Positions 49,106 to 61,650 of a stretch of DNA of 64,000 nucleotides are shown here, one piece after another. Under the pieces are notes generated by a model. The model was not told the origin of the DNA. It made no database searches and was given only the letters and a program-made list of their open reading frames with translations. Numbering within the stretch: position 1 is the stretch's first letter; each line of letters opens with the position of its first letter. Position numbers and translations under genes: made by a program. Source of the DNA: Lepus europaeus (taxonomy: Eukaryota; Chordata; Mammalia; Lagomorpha; Leporidae). The stretch spans positions 34,408,388-34,472,387 of the forward strand of contig NC_084828.1 in assembly GCF_033115175.1 (NCBI RefSeq), read 5' to 3'.

Positions 49106-49599
49106 AGGAATTGTCATCATACTAGCAAGTGGAATAGAGAGACTGTCGCAACTACATGAGTAGTAGAAGAAAACATGAGATTCTTGGGTGCGAGATGAAG
49201 AATTTCTTCAGCCATGCCACAATAAACAGCACAAGTTATGTTTGTATTGATTTATGTAGCTCTGAGAGTCCCATAACGGCCACGAGGCGGGGCCCAGGTA
49301 TATGAAATACTTGTGGTGGGTTAGTGCCATAGCGCAGGGACCCTGATCTTGAGACCTGGATATTTTATAATGGGTAATAAGATAACTTGCCTAACCTTTG
49401 CCCTAGAAGAAGACATTATCTTTATTATATTCGACACTAAGCAAATTTGCCTTCTGCTCTCAAGGGATATTACCTATATTTTCTAAGGCTGTTGTGCTGT
49501 ATAAATATCCTTGGAAAGATAGTTTAGAATAAAGGAGTAGTTAGTGCCTCTGCTAGCATGATGCACAGAAACAAGAGAGACGTGCAGAATGTTCTGCCA

Positions 49600-49770
49600 A
49601 CAATAGATAGATAGAGACATTGTCTTGTTTATTGTCTGTCTCCTTCACTAAACTCCTATGGCAGGGACTTAGCTTTGGCTCTGGTGTTTACCAGTGTACT
49701 GCCAATGCCTAGAACACCGAATGACATGGAGTAGATAAGCAAATATTTATGAAATAAATAAAAATGTGCT
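49600..49770 (+). repeat. L2 3' end
   Basis: TTGTTTATTGTCTGTCTCC, GGCAGGGACTT, CAATGCCTAGAACACCG and GCAAATATTTATGAAATAAA align in order with the L2 end. It may be the continuation of the 48.3 kb fragment, displaced by the SINE at 48869. Confidence 0.7.
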
Positions 49771-49893
49771 TACGGAGTCCTTTTGAGATGTTGATTTTCA
49801 TGCCCTAGCCCAATGTATGAAACTCACCGTGTAAACTAGATTATGAATGTGTATGTTTGTTTATAGGGAGACAGAGACAATATCAGTCATGCT

Positions 49894-50230
49894 TTTTGTT
49901 TGTTTGTTTGTTTGTTTGTTTTTTTGACAGGCAGAATTAGAGAGAGAGACAGAGAGAAAGGTCTTCCTATCCGTTGGTTCACCCCCCAATGGCTGCTGTG
50001 GCCGGTGTGCTGCACTGATCTGAAGCCAGGAGCCAGGTGCTTCTCCTGGTCACCCATTTTGGTGCAGGGCCCAAGGACTTGGGCCATCCTCCACTGCACT
50101 CCTGGGCCACAGCAGAGAGCTGGACTGGAAGAGAAGCAACTGGGACAGAATCTGGCACCCCATCTGGGACTAGAACCCGGAGTGCCTGCACCGTAGGCAG
50201 AGGATTAGCCTAGTGAGCCGCGGTGCCGGC
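49894..50230 (-). mobile_element. Young CSINE, antisense, second insertion at one site
   Basis: A (TTTG)n tail, GACAGGCAGAATTAGAGAG and the body, ending GTGAGCCGCGGTGCCGGC. TSD TCATGCT at 49887-49893 and 50231-50237; the right copy is also the left TSD of the next element. Confidence 0.88.
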
Positions 50231-50237
50231 TCATGCT

Positions 50238-50566
50238 ATTTTTTTTTAAAAGATTTTTATCTATTTATGTGAAAGAGCTACAGATAGGGAGACACACATA
50301 GAGAGAGGTCTTCCATCCACTGGTTCAGTCCCCAGATGGCTGCAAAGGCCAGGACTAAGTGAGACTGGAGAAAAGAGCTTCATCCAGGTCTCCCACATGA
50401 GTGGCAGGGGCCCAAACACTTGGGCCACTATCTACTGCTTTCTCCATGCATCAGCAAGGAGCTGGATCAGAAATGAAAAAGCTGGGCCACACACCAGTGT
50501 TTATATGGGATACTGGTATCACAAGCAGCAGCTGTACCTGCTGTGCTACAACTCTGCCGCCTTCCA
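50238..50566 (-). mobile_element. CSINE, antisense, first insertion at the same site
   Basis: Starts ATTTTTTTTTAAAAGATTTTTATC and ends GCTGTGCTACAACTCTGCCGCC. Its right flank is GTCATGCATATTTTT, matching the left TCATGCTATTTTT. Confidence 0.85.
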
Positions 50567-50613
50567 GTCATGCATATTTTTACTCAAATGACATCATGGG
50601 TACTAGTCATTTT

Positions 50614-50920
50614 TTTAAAAAAGTTTGTTTTTTATTTATTTGAAAGAAAGAGTTACAGAGAGGAAGAGGCAGAGAGAGAGAGAGAGAGGTCTTCCATCTG
50701 CTGGTTCGCTCCCCATATAGACACAACGGACGGGGTTGTACTGATCTGAGCCAGGAGCTAGGGGCTTCCTCTGGATCTCCCAAGTGGGTGCAGGGGTCCA
50801 AGGACTTGGGCCATCTTCTACTGCTTTCCCAGGCCATAGCATAGAGCTTGATTGGAAGTGGAGCAGCCGGAACTCAAACCGGTGTCCATATGGGATGCCT
50901 GCACAGCTCTGGCCCCGGGG
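50614..50920 (-). mobile_element. CSINE, antisense
   Basis: Starts T-run, AAGTTTGTTTTTTATTTATT, and ends at GCACAGCTCTGGCCCC, with the far end of the head shortened. Perfect 15-base duplication GGGTACTAGTCATTT at 50598-50612 (followed by further T) and 50921-50935. Confidence 0.92.
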
Positions 50921-51844
50921 GGGTACTAGTCATTTAATATTCTGCCTTTCACCTGGGAAGAAACACAAACTAGACCATTTGCTCTGATATAGCCCTTTTC
51001 CGTTTAAGAAAGAACAATTTATCTAATGTTGATTTTCAGTCACTCGCACCTGATCCTCACCCCGCCCTAGGGCACACCGTTGAGTGGGGTGTAAAGTTTT
51101 GACAGGGCGCTTCCTCGAATAATTAATAGAATCATTGACCCTCCCCCACACTGAGGAACATTGACTTCTAGCGTGATATCTCGTCCAGGAATTGTGACTT
51201 TTCTGTATATTTAGGGCAGTTTTCACTTTCCGTTTACACATTAACAACAAACTAAGGTGATGACTCTGTCTCCCTCAGAGATAGAATAAAATAATTCTAC
51301 AGTGGTCCTCTAATCTCCAGCTGCCTAAAACTTGAAAAAGAAAAGGTAGATTCAAAGGAATAGCCCTAGTATCAGGCACTGTCCTGCCCTACCTGCTGTC
51401 GCAATCGGCACAGCCATTGCCTTGTTTACCATCACTGACACTTACCTGACATAAAGTCAAGAATTTGACAGGTGGGACTTCTCTGTAGACTGACTTTTGT
51501 TTGTAAGAAAATAGGTTGGAGAAGTCTTAAGTGAAAAACTAATTTTTCAAAGTTGACAGGGTGGTATTTGGCACAGCACTTCAGTCGCACAAACGTCAGT
51601 CTGTGACCCACCTTGCTTATGGGTTGGACCGTGGAGAACTGAAGCGGGCAGATTTCATATGCCTTCCAACAAGCCCCATTGCCACTTGGAGCAGTAGAGC
51701 TGAAACCAGGGTCTGGGGGTCCTTTACTTTTGTTTTAGGCTTCTTCCTATGTCCCCGACTCTTGTTACTAAAAGCAGCCAGTAACATGTTTCCTGATCTT
51801 GTCCATGAGAGAATTCACTTGCGTATTCTGATGTTACCCATTTG

Positions 51845-52215
51845 ATTCAACACATGGTTACTGAGCACCTGTTTATAGGCAAGGCACTTGCTAGGCTTTG
51901 TGAGGTATATAATGACCTTTTACATGGCTCCCACTGTTCAGGAGATTACAGCTTGGTAGGGAAGGGAGCCCTGGTTCTAGTCACTGAAATAAAAGTAATG
52001 TCTGGAAGAAGGGGAACTTGAAAGTATGTACAACAAAGTCTGGGCCCTCAGAGGAGAGAGAGCTGGTACAATCCGAGAAGAATCATCCCAAAATGGATCA
52101 CTTAACCCAGACCTCAGTGGGACAGGCAGAAAGATGGGAAAATGCGTTCCCACAGAGGCGATAACTTGAGAAGTGGCACTGAGATGAACAAGGTGTGCAA
52201 AGAGAAAGGCAACAC
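51845..52215. repeat. Ancient L2-like repeat
   Basis: TTACTGAGCACCTGTTTATA, GGCAAGGCACTTGCTAGG, AGGAGATTACAGCTTGGTAG and a later ACAAGGTGTGCAAAGAG part match a common old mammalian repeat in the antisense L2 style. Family assignment is tentative. Confidence 0.5.
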
Positions 52216-52299
52216 ATCTCATTTGATTACAACTGTAGTTTGTCCCCAGGGAAGAAGTGGAAGGTAGTTACTGAAGGACAGTCAGTAAACAGTACCGAG

Positions 52300-52500
52300 T
52301 GAGTCTGCCCAAGTACTTGAACTTAGTGCCTCAGCGACCTTTGCTCTAAAATGGGACTGATAAGAATATCTATTACATACAGCTGGCATGGGGATAAATG
52401 AATATCTGTATAATATAGATATAGAAATATATGTATGGAACCAGTCAGTCTGTCTACCTAATTCTCTGAACAATGCCTAGTACTTTATAAGCACTGTGGA
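52300..52500 (+). repeat. MIR fragment
   Basis: TAGTGCCTCAGCGACC, CTCTAAAATGGGACTGATAA, GGGGATAAATGAATA and GAACAATGCCTAGTACTTTA match the 3' half of sense MIR; a (TAG)n run follows. Confidence 0.65.
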
Positions 52501-52505
52501 AGTAC

Positions 52506-52526
52506 TACTTAGTAGTAGTAGTAGTA
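52506..52526. repeat. (TAG)n microsatellite
   Basis: TAGTAGTAGTAGTAG preceded by ACTACT, which makes a small inverted repeat. Confidence 0.85.
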
Positions 52527-53136
52527 TTTTTGTTGTATGCTTATTCCCTGCCTAATATGAATAAGGGAAAGGACTAGAAGGGGGCTTTGGCTATCAGACT
52601 AATGATGAACCACATTTAAAATGCCTTTTACGACAATGTTCATGTGATTTCATAAGCGTGAGTCTTCAGGTGACTGAGAATTTTATTGCCTCCTAAGGGG
52701 CCTCATGTGTGGCCACACCTTTGCAGCTGTGACAAACATGCTATGACATGTGTGTTTCCATTGCATCATATGCTGATTACAGAACAAATGCGATTCTCAA
52801 GTGAGCAGTGTTGTGAATGAAAGCAATAAACAAGAAAGACATACTGCAAATGGCAGCTTGTTAACAAATACACCGTCCTTGTCAATCCTGCATTTAAGTT
52901 CATTTTGAATGACCTAAATTTATCTAGAATGTTCTTTACTTGGTACTTTTGATATCAAGTACCATGAAAATAAATCATGTCTGACGAACTTCCTAAGTTC
53001 TGAAAATACTCTTAGTACAGTTTGCATTCAGTTTATTTTTCTAGATATCCTGCTTATCTTTTTCTCATCTAATGTAGATACTGACTCTAATAACTTTTTA
53101 TAATTATTCATTAATCAGGTATGTGTAATAAGGGAT

Positions 53137-53182
53137 TATATATATATATATGAATATATATATATACACACACACACACACC
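53137..53182. repeat. Compound (AT)n(AC)n microsatellite
   Basis: Two AT runs separated by GA, then about nine AC units. Confidence 0.93.
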
Positions 53183-53334
53183 AGAAAAGATAATCTGATT
53201 AAAACTGTGTCATGACTTTTGTGAAATGGACAAACCTTGGGTGCTCAGAAACCAGTTCCCAGGTTTGGTTTTTCTACTTATTTATTGTATGATTTTAGAT
53301 CTTTACCGAAGAAAGAAGAAAAATCGTAGTGGCT

Positions 53335-53620
53335 TCTAACCTGGCAGTTAAGATACACACTTATATCCTGAATCACTATATCCTGTAGCAGAATATAGGA
53401 TGATTTTGATGTATAACTCCAATGCAGAACCTGGGAGCAGCTGTTTTAACTCAAGTACTTGATTTCCTGCCACTCAGATTAGAGATCTGGAGTGAGTTGC
53501 TGGCAGCTGGCTTTGGCCCCAGTCTATCCTGAGCTGTGTGGCCTTCTGAACTAGTGAAAGGGAACTCTCTGTATAACTCTTTTTCTCTCTGTCCTTCAAA
53601 TGATAAATAAAAATTTAAAA
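53335..53620 (+). mobile_element. CSINE, old and rearranged
   Basis: A head-like CTGGCAGTTAAGATACACAC is followed by a scrambled middle, then GAACTCTCTGTATAACTC and CCTTCAAATGATAAATAAA. Limits are approximate. Confidence 0.65.
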
Positions 53621-54027
53621 ATAAAAGGGAGAACTTTTGACTCTTAAGCATTTAATAAAAAGTTTCTTTGTAAATAAAATTTTATAAATCTTTATTACAA
53701 AGTTAGAGCCTCATTTTAAAGTTTTACAATAAATGTAAATATTAGTAAATGCTACAATAGTATTAGACTAATTTACTTAGATATATGATAACTATAGAAT
53801 ATATGAATATACTTTTCAGGATTTTATGGGATTCAGTGAAATTTACAAAAACCTAGCAACAGATACTGGAAGTTGTATTGATATCTTTATGTTAAAATGA
53901 ACTTTATTGTATTGCCAATTAACAGTGTAGTTGTTGAAAACCAAGTCCTTTGTAATCCGTTCAAGTATAGAAGGTACTTCACAGCCTGTATCCTCTGAAA
54001 TGTTTTGGCTGTCAGTAATAGCACAAG

Positions 54028-54069
54028 GCCATTTGTATTACAAATTAATACAAATGCCATTTGTATTAC
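54028..54069. repeat. Local hairpin plus direct repeat
   Basis: GCCATTTGTATTAC occurs at 54028-54041 and 54056-54069. Within it ATTTGTATTA (54031-54040) and TAATACAAAT (54046-54055) form perfect ten-base arms around a five-base loop. Confidence 0.9.
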
Positions 54070-54121
54070 CCTGGCCCCTGCCTTTTATGTCTGTCAAGGA
54101 TTGGAGCAGAAATAGAAAGTA

Positions 54122-54345
54122 ACTTATTTTTATTTTAAAATCAGAGAGACAGGCATAGAGTTCACTCCAGGTCTCCCGCTTATGTGGCAGGAACCCAGTT
54201 ATTTGAACCATCAGTTACTATCTCGCATAGTCTGAATTAGCAGGAAGCGAGAGTCAGGAGCCAGAGCTAGGAATTGAACCATGATACTCAGATGTGGGAC
54301 ACAGGTGTCCTGACCAGTCGCCAGACCAAATGCATGCCCCAGATA
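54122..54345 (-). mobile_element. CSINE, old, antisense, partial
   Basis: Contains AATCAGAGAGACAGGCATAG and CCAGGTCTCCCGCTTATGTG and ends CCAGACCAAATGCATGCCCC, the head end of an old C-repeat. Confidence 0.78.
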
Positions 54346-54369
54346 GTTACCTTTTAAAAAGGAAATGCC

Positions 54370-54690
54370 AGGGCCAGTGTTGTGGCACAGAGGATTAAAC
54401 TGACGCTTGTGATGCTGCCATACTGTATTGAAATGCATGTTCAAATCTTGGCTTTTCTACTTAAAATCCAAGTCCATGCTTATGTTCCTGAGAAGGCAAT
54501 GGAAGATGACCCAAGTCATTGGGCCACTGTTACCCATATGGGAAACCAGGATGGAGTTGCTGACTCCTGGCTTTAGCCTACAGCAGCTTGGGCTATTGGT
54601 TGTAAGCATTTTGGGCATGAACCAGCACATGGAACACCCCTGCTTCTCTGGTGCTCTGCTTTTATAATAAACACATGCATCTTAAGAAAA
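54370..54690 (+). mobile_element. CSINE
   Basis: The head is AGGGCCAGTGTTGTGGCACAG, then CCAAGTCATTGGGCCACTG and GGGAAACCAGGATGGAG; the tail is decayed. It stands head to head with the antisense copy just upstream. Confidence 0.83.
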
Positions 54691-56426
54691 TAAAAGTCAA
54701 TGAGCATAAAAGAAAAAGTAAAGGCCAGGTACAATGTTCTTCAATATTTTAAAAATGCAAAACGGATTTTGAAGACTTAGAACATTTAATTTGATGGGCT
54801 CAAAACCAATTCTTACTACCTTTTTTTTTTTTTTTTTTTTGGTTAGTCTCAAGTGAAAAGCTAACTCTTCCACTTTATCTCAATGGTACATGAGCCCTGC
54901 ACTCATGCATCTTCAAGCTGTCATTCAGTTGAGGTTTGCAGCCAGCCTCCTTTTCTGCAGACAGCATGGCCAGGGCTGTTTAATAACTTCACCGGAAAAG
55001 AAGTGCTAACAGATTTAACTGGGATGTTCCTCCCGGGCTCTCATGGAAACCTGTAAGTGATTCTGTTGCTAAGTGCTTTTTTAAGGGTTTCAATCCCACC
55101 ATTGTGATTTTTGAAAGCCTGGATAGTGTCAACTTTTAGTGCAGAAGGCAAGAGAAAAGAATCATGAAAATATGTTCAACGTGTGGGTACATATTTATCC
55201 CCTCCATACACATGGCAATAAGATATAAATAAACAGTTGTTTGATGAGTCTCCTCTGCTCACAATCCAACAGACAACTTGTATTTCAAGAGCCCTTCCCA
55301 GGTTATCAGTCCTTATTTTATTTTTCTGTTAAACTCTCATGTTAGTGATGGTCATCAGTTAGAGCTTATGAAAGTATAGATTTTTGATGCTCTGAATAAC
55401 TGTGTCTCATCATGTATCAATTTAAATTCTATGTTTGTTCAGCTTTTCTTTTCAAAAGGAATTTTTATCTTTCCAAGCAAGGCTAAAGATAGTATGCAAA
55501 TAAGCAATTGCTTTTATAGTCTTAACTCCATCAGGATTCAATTCTAAGCTTTCTGAATGTGGAGCTCTATAGGAGTTTCTGCATAATCTTTGCATTTGAA
55601 ATGGTCCAGAGATGCAGAGGTACACCTGGGAGGGGCCATTTCTATGTACTAGAAAGGGGTGTGTTACAAAAGTAGAAAACTAATCTTTTGAATGAAGTGG
55701 TTTGGACCAGCACTTGACACTCAACTATATAGCAAGCGAACAAGCTGATATTTAGTTCTATGGATTGTTAACATTCACATAAAACAGAATTATTTAGCAT
55801 TTACTGAATCCTTTTTGATAATCAATTTGGGATCAAATGCAAAAGAACATGTGTCTGCTTTGTATGACCCCAAATTCTTCCGTTTTTCCCTTTGAGCAGA
55901 TGACATGCCTTCTTTGCTGACTGACATTGGTTGCTAGGCGAAGTGCACTGGTCTGGTGGCGCCTCAGCCAGCAGTAAAACTAAAGAGTGTATTGAGTAAG
56001 AGAAAGAAGCCGAACACAGCACAGGCCATGAATCATGACTTGTCTTCAATATGTCCACTTTGCTCCCCGTTTTTTCCCCCTTTACAAACTTTTGTTTTTA
56101 CCAATGATGCTTTCTCTCAGCCATTATCTCTAATCCTTTTGGAGCCTGAGGGGACGAGGACTGCTAAAAGAGGCTGGGCTGCTAAGAGTCCACTCAGAGC
56201 GGTAATAAAAGCCTGAGAGTTATTCATGGGGCCACATGAGTGAGAATGTCCTCCTCGGTGAATAGCATCAGTCAGCTTGCCTTTGAGACTGGGTGATTAA
56301 TACCTTCTGTTTTTAATGGGGGGAAAAGGCAGACAAGAAAGGTCTTCATACTACTTGGGCTATTTTGCAAATTAGGTCTTATACATTGTCAAAGATGTGG
56401 ACAAAGAAGTTGCTAGATTTCCAAAT

Positions 56427-56439
56427 CCCCCCCCCCCCC
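56427..56439. repeat. Poly-C run
   Basis: Thirteen consecutive C in otherwise mixed sequence. Confidence 0.9.
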
Positions 56440-56803
56440 ACTCTGTTTTTCTAATAGTGCTTGATGATCTCTTCCTTGTGGCTATCATCAAATACCATTG
56501 AAGTGATAAAAACACCCTAAATGATTGCTTTTTTAAAAAGTCGGTCAGCCATTGGTGCATTTTGGTGATGTTTCTGATGGCTTCAAACTCAAGTCCGGTT
56601 GTTGGTGATCGTAATCTGAATGTTGTCTAGGCAGATCTGTTTCACAAGATTCAAATAGGATTTTTGTTTGTTTGATAAAGAACCTAATTACAATACTCTT
56701 GAGAGTTTGGAGAAGCATCTAATGAGAAAGTGTTAAGGGTGGCAGGTGTTCGTTTCCCATGAGCACTTGGATGTGAGGGGATGTCTGAGATTTACAAAGA
56801 GGT

Positions 56804-56831
56804 TGGTGTGTGTGTGTGTGTGTGTGTGTGT
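56804..56831. repeat. (GT)n microsatellite
   Basis: About 13 uninterrupted GT units. Confidence 0.95.
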
Positions 56832-58013
56832 TTGTATCTATAGGCTAGTTTAACAGGAGGGGTTAGGTGCCATATCATTACAATGGGCATTACCTCTCTT
56901 TATGTCTTTTGGTGACTTTGGTACATGGCACAGTTCTAATAAAATTGCCCAAGCTTTAGGAATCTCATCAGTCACGTGAGAGGTCCAGGTAGTGATCTCC
57001 TGGTATGGGTAGCTCCAGTGTGGCCTTTAGGAAGGGTGAGGTTGTGGTCTTCTTCGGTGCTTCACTTTGTGAATATTTACATGATAACGAGGTGAACCGG
57101 AGTGATTTTTTTTTAAAAAAGAAAAATCTCGTTTTTACTCTGTATTCTGCATTTTAACCTTGTTTTTGTTGCAGCAGCCTGGGTTGGTCCCTCTATATAT
57201 ACTCATGTTCATTCAGAAGTCTGACTGTGGGAGCAAGCAGCATTCTAAAGCCTCTGCGTGGTGCTTCCTATAGCCTGTTTTTCACTCTGTGGAAGTGAAA
57301 TATCTTGTTAAGAGGTGGCAATACCCAAGAGCCAAGAGCAATCAGAGATAAAAATGTAACGATTCCGTGAGTGATGTCTAGAGATTGGCTTTAAGTGAGG
57401 TCTGATTTAACATCTTTATTAGTGGTACAAAGGAGAGAACAAAATGATGGAGAATTGCCCATCTCAACACTGGAAGACCATCAGCGCCTCTTCCCTCCCC
57501 TGAAACTGCATAGAATGACTTAGAGAAAATTTTAGGCAGGGAAAAAAAAATTCACAGAGTAAGAATGAGTGCTTTATTTAGTATATAAATGTAAACGAAT
57601 TCTTAAGGGAAATGACCAGAAATCTAGATATCTAACTAGTGGTGGGGCAGAGGAGGGGAAGCCAGCAAAGCACAACTCTGAAAGGGCTCCAGGAAAATAA
57701 CAGAAGGCGGGGCCAGGAGAGCATGGGATTCAGGGTAGGATTGGTTTATCCCAGTTGAAAGGTTCTGAGATTATGGTGCCCATTCAGGGGGTATTGTGTC
57801 ACCTACCGGAGAGGGATTAAGTGCATTAGAAATCCTTCCTTCATTTTGTACTTTATTGTCAGAACATGAGAGAAACTTTGCTAACAAAAAGCAATTGAGT
57901 ACAATACAGGTTGTATGAGAAGATGCCTGTCTACTTCAAACTAAAGTAGGATGTGTTTCCAATCTCGTAATCTGCCCTACAAAGATGAGCAACTATATTA
58001 AGATGGTGCCAGT

Positions 58014-58366
58014 GGCCGGCACCGCGGCTCACTAGGCTAATCCTCTGCCTGTGATACCTGCACCCCCAGTTCTAGTCCCAGTCGGAGCACCGGATTCTGT
58101 CTTGGTTGCTCCTCTTCCAGTCCAGCTCTTGCCTGTGGCCTGGGAAGGCATTGGAGGATGGCCCAAGTGCTTGGGCCCTGTACCCACATGGGAGAGCAGG
58201 AGGAAGCTCCTGGCTTAGGATTGGCGCAGAGCACTGGCCACAACACGCAGGCCGTAGTAGACACTTGGGGGGTGAACCAACGGAAAAAGGAAGACCTTTC
58301 TCTCTGTCTCTCTCTCACTGTCTAACTCTGCCTGTCCAAAAAAAAAAAAAAAAAAAAAAGAAAAAG
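58014..58366 (+). mobile_element. Young CSINE with long A-tail
   Basis: The head is GGCCGGCACCGCGGCTCACTAGG and the end CTGCCTGTCC followed by more than 20 A. Diverged duplication GATGGTGCCAGT / GATGGCACCACT. Confidence 0.9.
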
Positions 58367-61004
58367 GATGGCACCACTGAGACCTTTTTCAATATTGAAG
58401 GAAAAGAGTGGCAAAAATGTTCCCATTGCGACATTTCACCAATTTTCATGAATATACACCAGATAAACTTGGAAGCAGTGACCTGCATTTAGGTTGAAAA
58501 TACTCTTATTTCAAAATTATTGTTACTTTACATTATGGGACATACTTAATATAAGATTAGTTTATATTTCAAAGGAAAAGTAATGCACACGATGAGCTCA
58601 CCATAAAAATAGACAAGAATTGTAATCAGACACATTGAACAGAATGCAGAACAAAATCCTTTTACTACTTTCAACATTAACAAGATCCTGTTAGACAGAC
58701 ATGTGCCCTTTGGGGCTATACAGTTTAAGAGAAATGTGAATAATTTGATAGTCTCTGTTCTATGGGGAGCTGCAAGATGATAACAAGAGTGGAAAATAAT
58801 TCCTATGGTTGGCTATATGAGTTGGAGTCCTTTTTTGTGTTTTTCTCCTTGTCCCCTTATTTTGAATAAATTAATAGTGGGCAGAACAAAGTTTTACAAT
58901 TTCATTTTAAAATCATCTTTGTTTTAAAGCATGTTTGATAGGCATTGTATGCTCCCTGGTATCTGAGCTTTGGCTATTATTCTGTACCATTGATGATAAG
59001 CCCAAGAGAACAGGAGGAATGTGGAGCTAACTGCCAAAGCTCATCAACTCCATCCTGTACCTGTGGTCTCCAGGTCCCTCCGCTAGTCCGTAAGCGAAGT
59101 GTAACACCACAGACAGAGTTTCTCGGAACTTTTCCATAGAGAGAAAAAGCAGAAACTAGTTTTGACTTTGTCAGTCATAATCATTCTGTCACATTTACTT
59201 ATCTTTGTTTTCAAAAGGACAGAGCAGCCATAGACAATACGAAAATGAACAAGGATGTGCAATAATAAAATACTTATATACATAAAAATTGGAATTAAAT
59301 TTTTTTTCATGCCCCTTTTAAAAATGAGGAAACCTTTTTTGAGCCATATTGGGCCTGGGGGTTGTAGTTTGCTAGACAGAACATCAGCTAGTTCGTTTCC
59401 TTAGGAGAACTGAAGGAAATGTGTGCTGGGTTGAGCTCAGTGGCAGAAGAAGGTGGAATCCTCCCATAGTATTGCTCCAGTGTCTTCGCTGTTCTTCCAT
59501 TCTTTAAGCAAATGTTGATGTCATTTGCTTGAGCTCTTTAAGTCCTGAGCTGACTTTGCAGAGGTCACCTCTCTCAAAGCTCACTGCAGTTGAGGCACTT
59601 GCACAGTGCATTGCGGACCTGTAAGTCTGCCTAGGGTGTGTGAGAAAGCTTCACCTGGTGGGTAACTTGAGCACAGTGTCAAGAAGAAAACCCGGGTTGC
59701 AACTGCGGTTGAAACAAGCCATTGTGTTGTGGAGGATAAAGTGGGAAAGGATGTTTGAGGTGTGAGGCTGATAGATGGGCTGTTAGGTTGAAGCACGGGG
59801 CAGAGAGGATGTTCCTGGAAATGGAGTTGGAGATTGTCTTGAGAAGGACTCGGGCATGGGAGGAAAGCAATGAAAATCCTTAAGAGGTTTTTAAAAGTCG
59901 GCTAATTGAATTAAAAGTTAGAATATGTGACCTCTAAGATGGTGCTATTCACAGTGAAAAGGCCAAAGGCAGAGAAAACCCTTCAGGGGTAAAAATTATG
60001 AGGTCAAGAGAAGACAAATTATCAGTAGTGTGATGGTAGAGAGACTGATTAAAAAACTATAACAGAGGTAGAGTGGAGAGGATTGGAATGGATGCTGCCA
60101 GTGAATGAGTGTGTGCAGAGCGTATTTCGGTGAGTTTAGGTTGACATTAGGCATGTGGCAAAGTGACTTGTGATTCAGACACCTGCAGATATATTTGCCT
60201 TTTTACATTTCAGACTGTACCGGGGTCTTCCCGTGATGTTCCTCTAAAGCTGGAGGTACTGGCAGTTCTGGTGCTGGGTGAGATTTCACCTCTCTCCATC
60301 TCTATGGGCTAGTGCAAATCTGAACCCAGCTTTCAATTTGCATATTTTTAAAGTATAACTTCAATTCCTGTATACATATCTTCCATTGCAAAGTTTAATT
60401 TTTTTCAAGAAAATATGATATCTTCAGTTTTCCAAGAGAAACTCCTACTTGCTGTCAGTGTCTGTTTATGTCTTAATCCATTTTATATAATTGAATCAAG
60501 CAGGATCAATTCAGATGGGATAACTTTATCCATTATTAATAGTTTTCATGCGAAAACCTATACAGTTTATATCGTATGGCCCCAAGTAAGTTCAAGAGTA
60601 AAACTCCTGTTGAAGTGAACTGCTGAGTGTTGGCTCCTTTTCTAGATTCCACAGATAGAATTCTTCAATTTTTCGTATTTTTTCCCTGATGTAAGAGAGT
60701 GATAGGTAGAATGCAGGAGCAAAAATCAGTAGGATGGCAGTGAGAAGGAATCGAGGCTAATTCCTAGAGTTTCTGATTGGTTTTATTTTGTCATTGTTAA
60801 GTTGACTGTCATTCTGTGGGGCCACCTTGTTGTCACCAATGAAAGCATGTGGGCACAGAGCCGTATCATCATTCAGCTGGGGACTGAGTGGAGCCTGGAC
60901 TTACCAACTGCCATCATTTTGTATCTGTGTGTGTGTGTTTAGAATATGTTTAAGATTTAATAAATCAGTAACAAGACTAGGACAACAATAATTCGGTTAT
61001 TTTA
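58367..61004 (+). other. ROBO2: Intronic unique DNA, nothing recognised
   Basis: No exon with both splice sites and a conserved frame was found. A (GT)n run of about seven units lies near 60927. Confidence 0.5.
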
Positions 61005-61650
61005 TTTGTTTTTAAAAAATTTATCTTTCTGGGCCAGCGCCGTGGCTCACTTGATTAATCTTCCACCTGCAGCGCCGGCATCCCATATGGGTGCCGGGTT
61101 CTAGTCCTGGTTGCTCCTCTTCCAGTCCAGCTCTCTGTTGTGGCCTGGGAGTGCAGTGGAGAATGGCCCAAGTGCTTGGGCCCTGCACCCTCATGGGAGA
61201 CCAGGAAGAGGCACCTGGCTCTTGGCTTCGGATCTGCATGGCGCCAGCCGTAGCGGCATTTTGGGGAGTGAACCAGCAGAAGGAAGACCTTTCTCTCTGT
61301 CTCTCTCTCTGTCTATAACTCTACCTGTCAAATAAAAAAAAATTATCTATTTGAAAGGCAGAGTGATAGAGACAGAGAAATGGATCTTCCTTCTGCTGGT
61401 TTACTTCCCAAATGACAGAAACAGCCAGGTCTGGACCAGGCCACAACTAGGAGCCACCAGCTCCATCCTGATCTCCTATTTGGGTGGCAGGGCCACAAGC
61501 ACTTGGGTCATTTCAACTTATTTCCCAGGCATATTAGCAGGAAGCTAGGTCGAAAGTGGAGTGTATGGGACACCAACCAACACTACAATATGGGATGCCA
61601 GCATTGCAAGCAGTACCTTAAGCTACTGTGCCATGCCTTCCCCTCTTGTT
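61005..61650 (-). mobile_element. Older antisense CSINE, split by a younger CSINE
   Basis: The tail (61005-61031, TTTGTTTTTAAAAAATTTATC) and the remainder (61340-61650, from ATCTATTTGAAAGGCAGAG to TACTGTGCCATGCC) form one element around the insert. Confidence 0.83.
61032..61339 (+). mobile_element. CSINE nested in an older antisense CSINE
   Basis: The head is GGGCCAGCGCCGTGGCTCAC; the end CTCTACCTGTCAAATAAAAA. Flanks share an AAAAAATTTATCT-like duplication. It lacks part of the usual head-to-body segment after GGGTTCTAGTCC. Confidence 0.88.

Larger units (their letters stand above)
54700..58002 (+). other. ROBO2: Intronic unique DNA with few repeats
   Basis: 3.3 kb with only poly-T (54822), poly-C and (GT)n runs. 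GGTTGCTAGGCGAAG at 55929-55943 resembles an RFX X-box next to an inverted CCAAT, and 55920-56320 is richer in GC than its flanks, so an intronic enhancer is possible. Confidence 0.4.
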
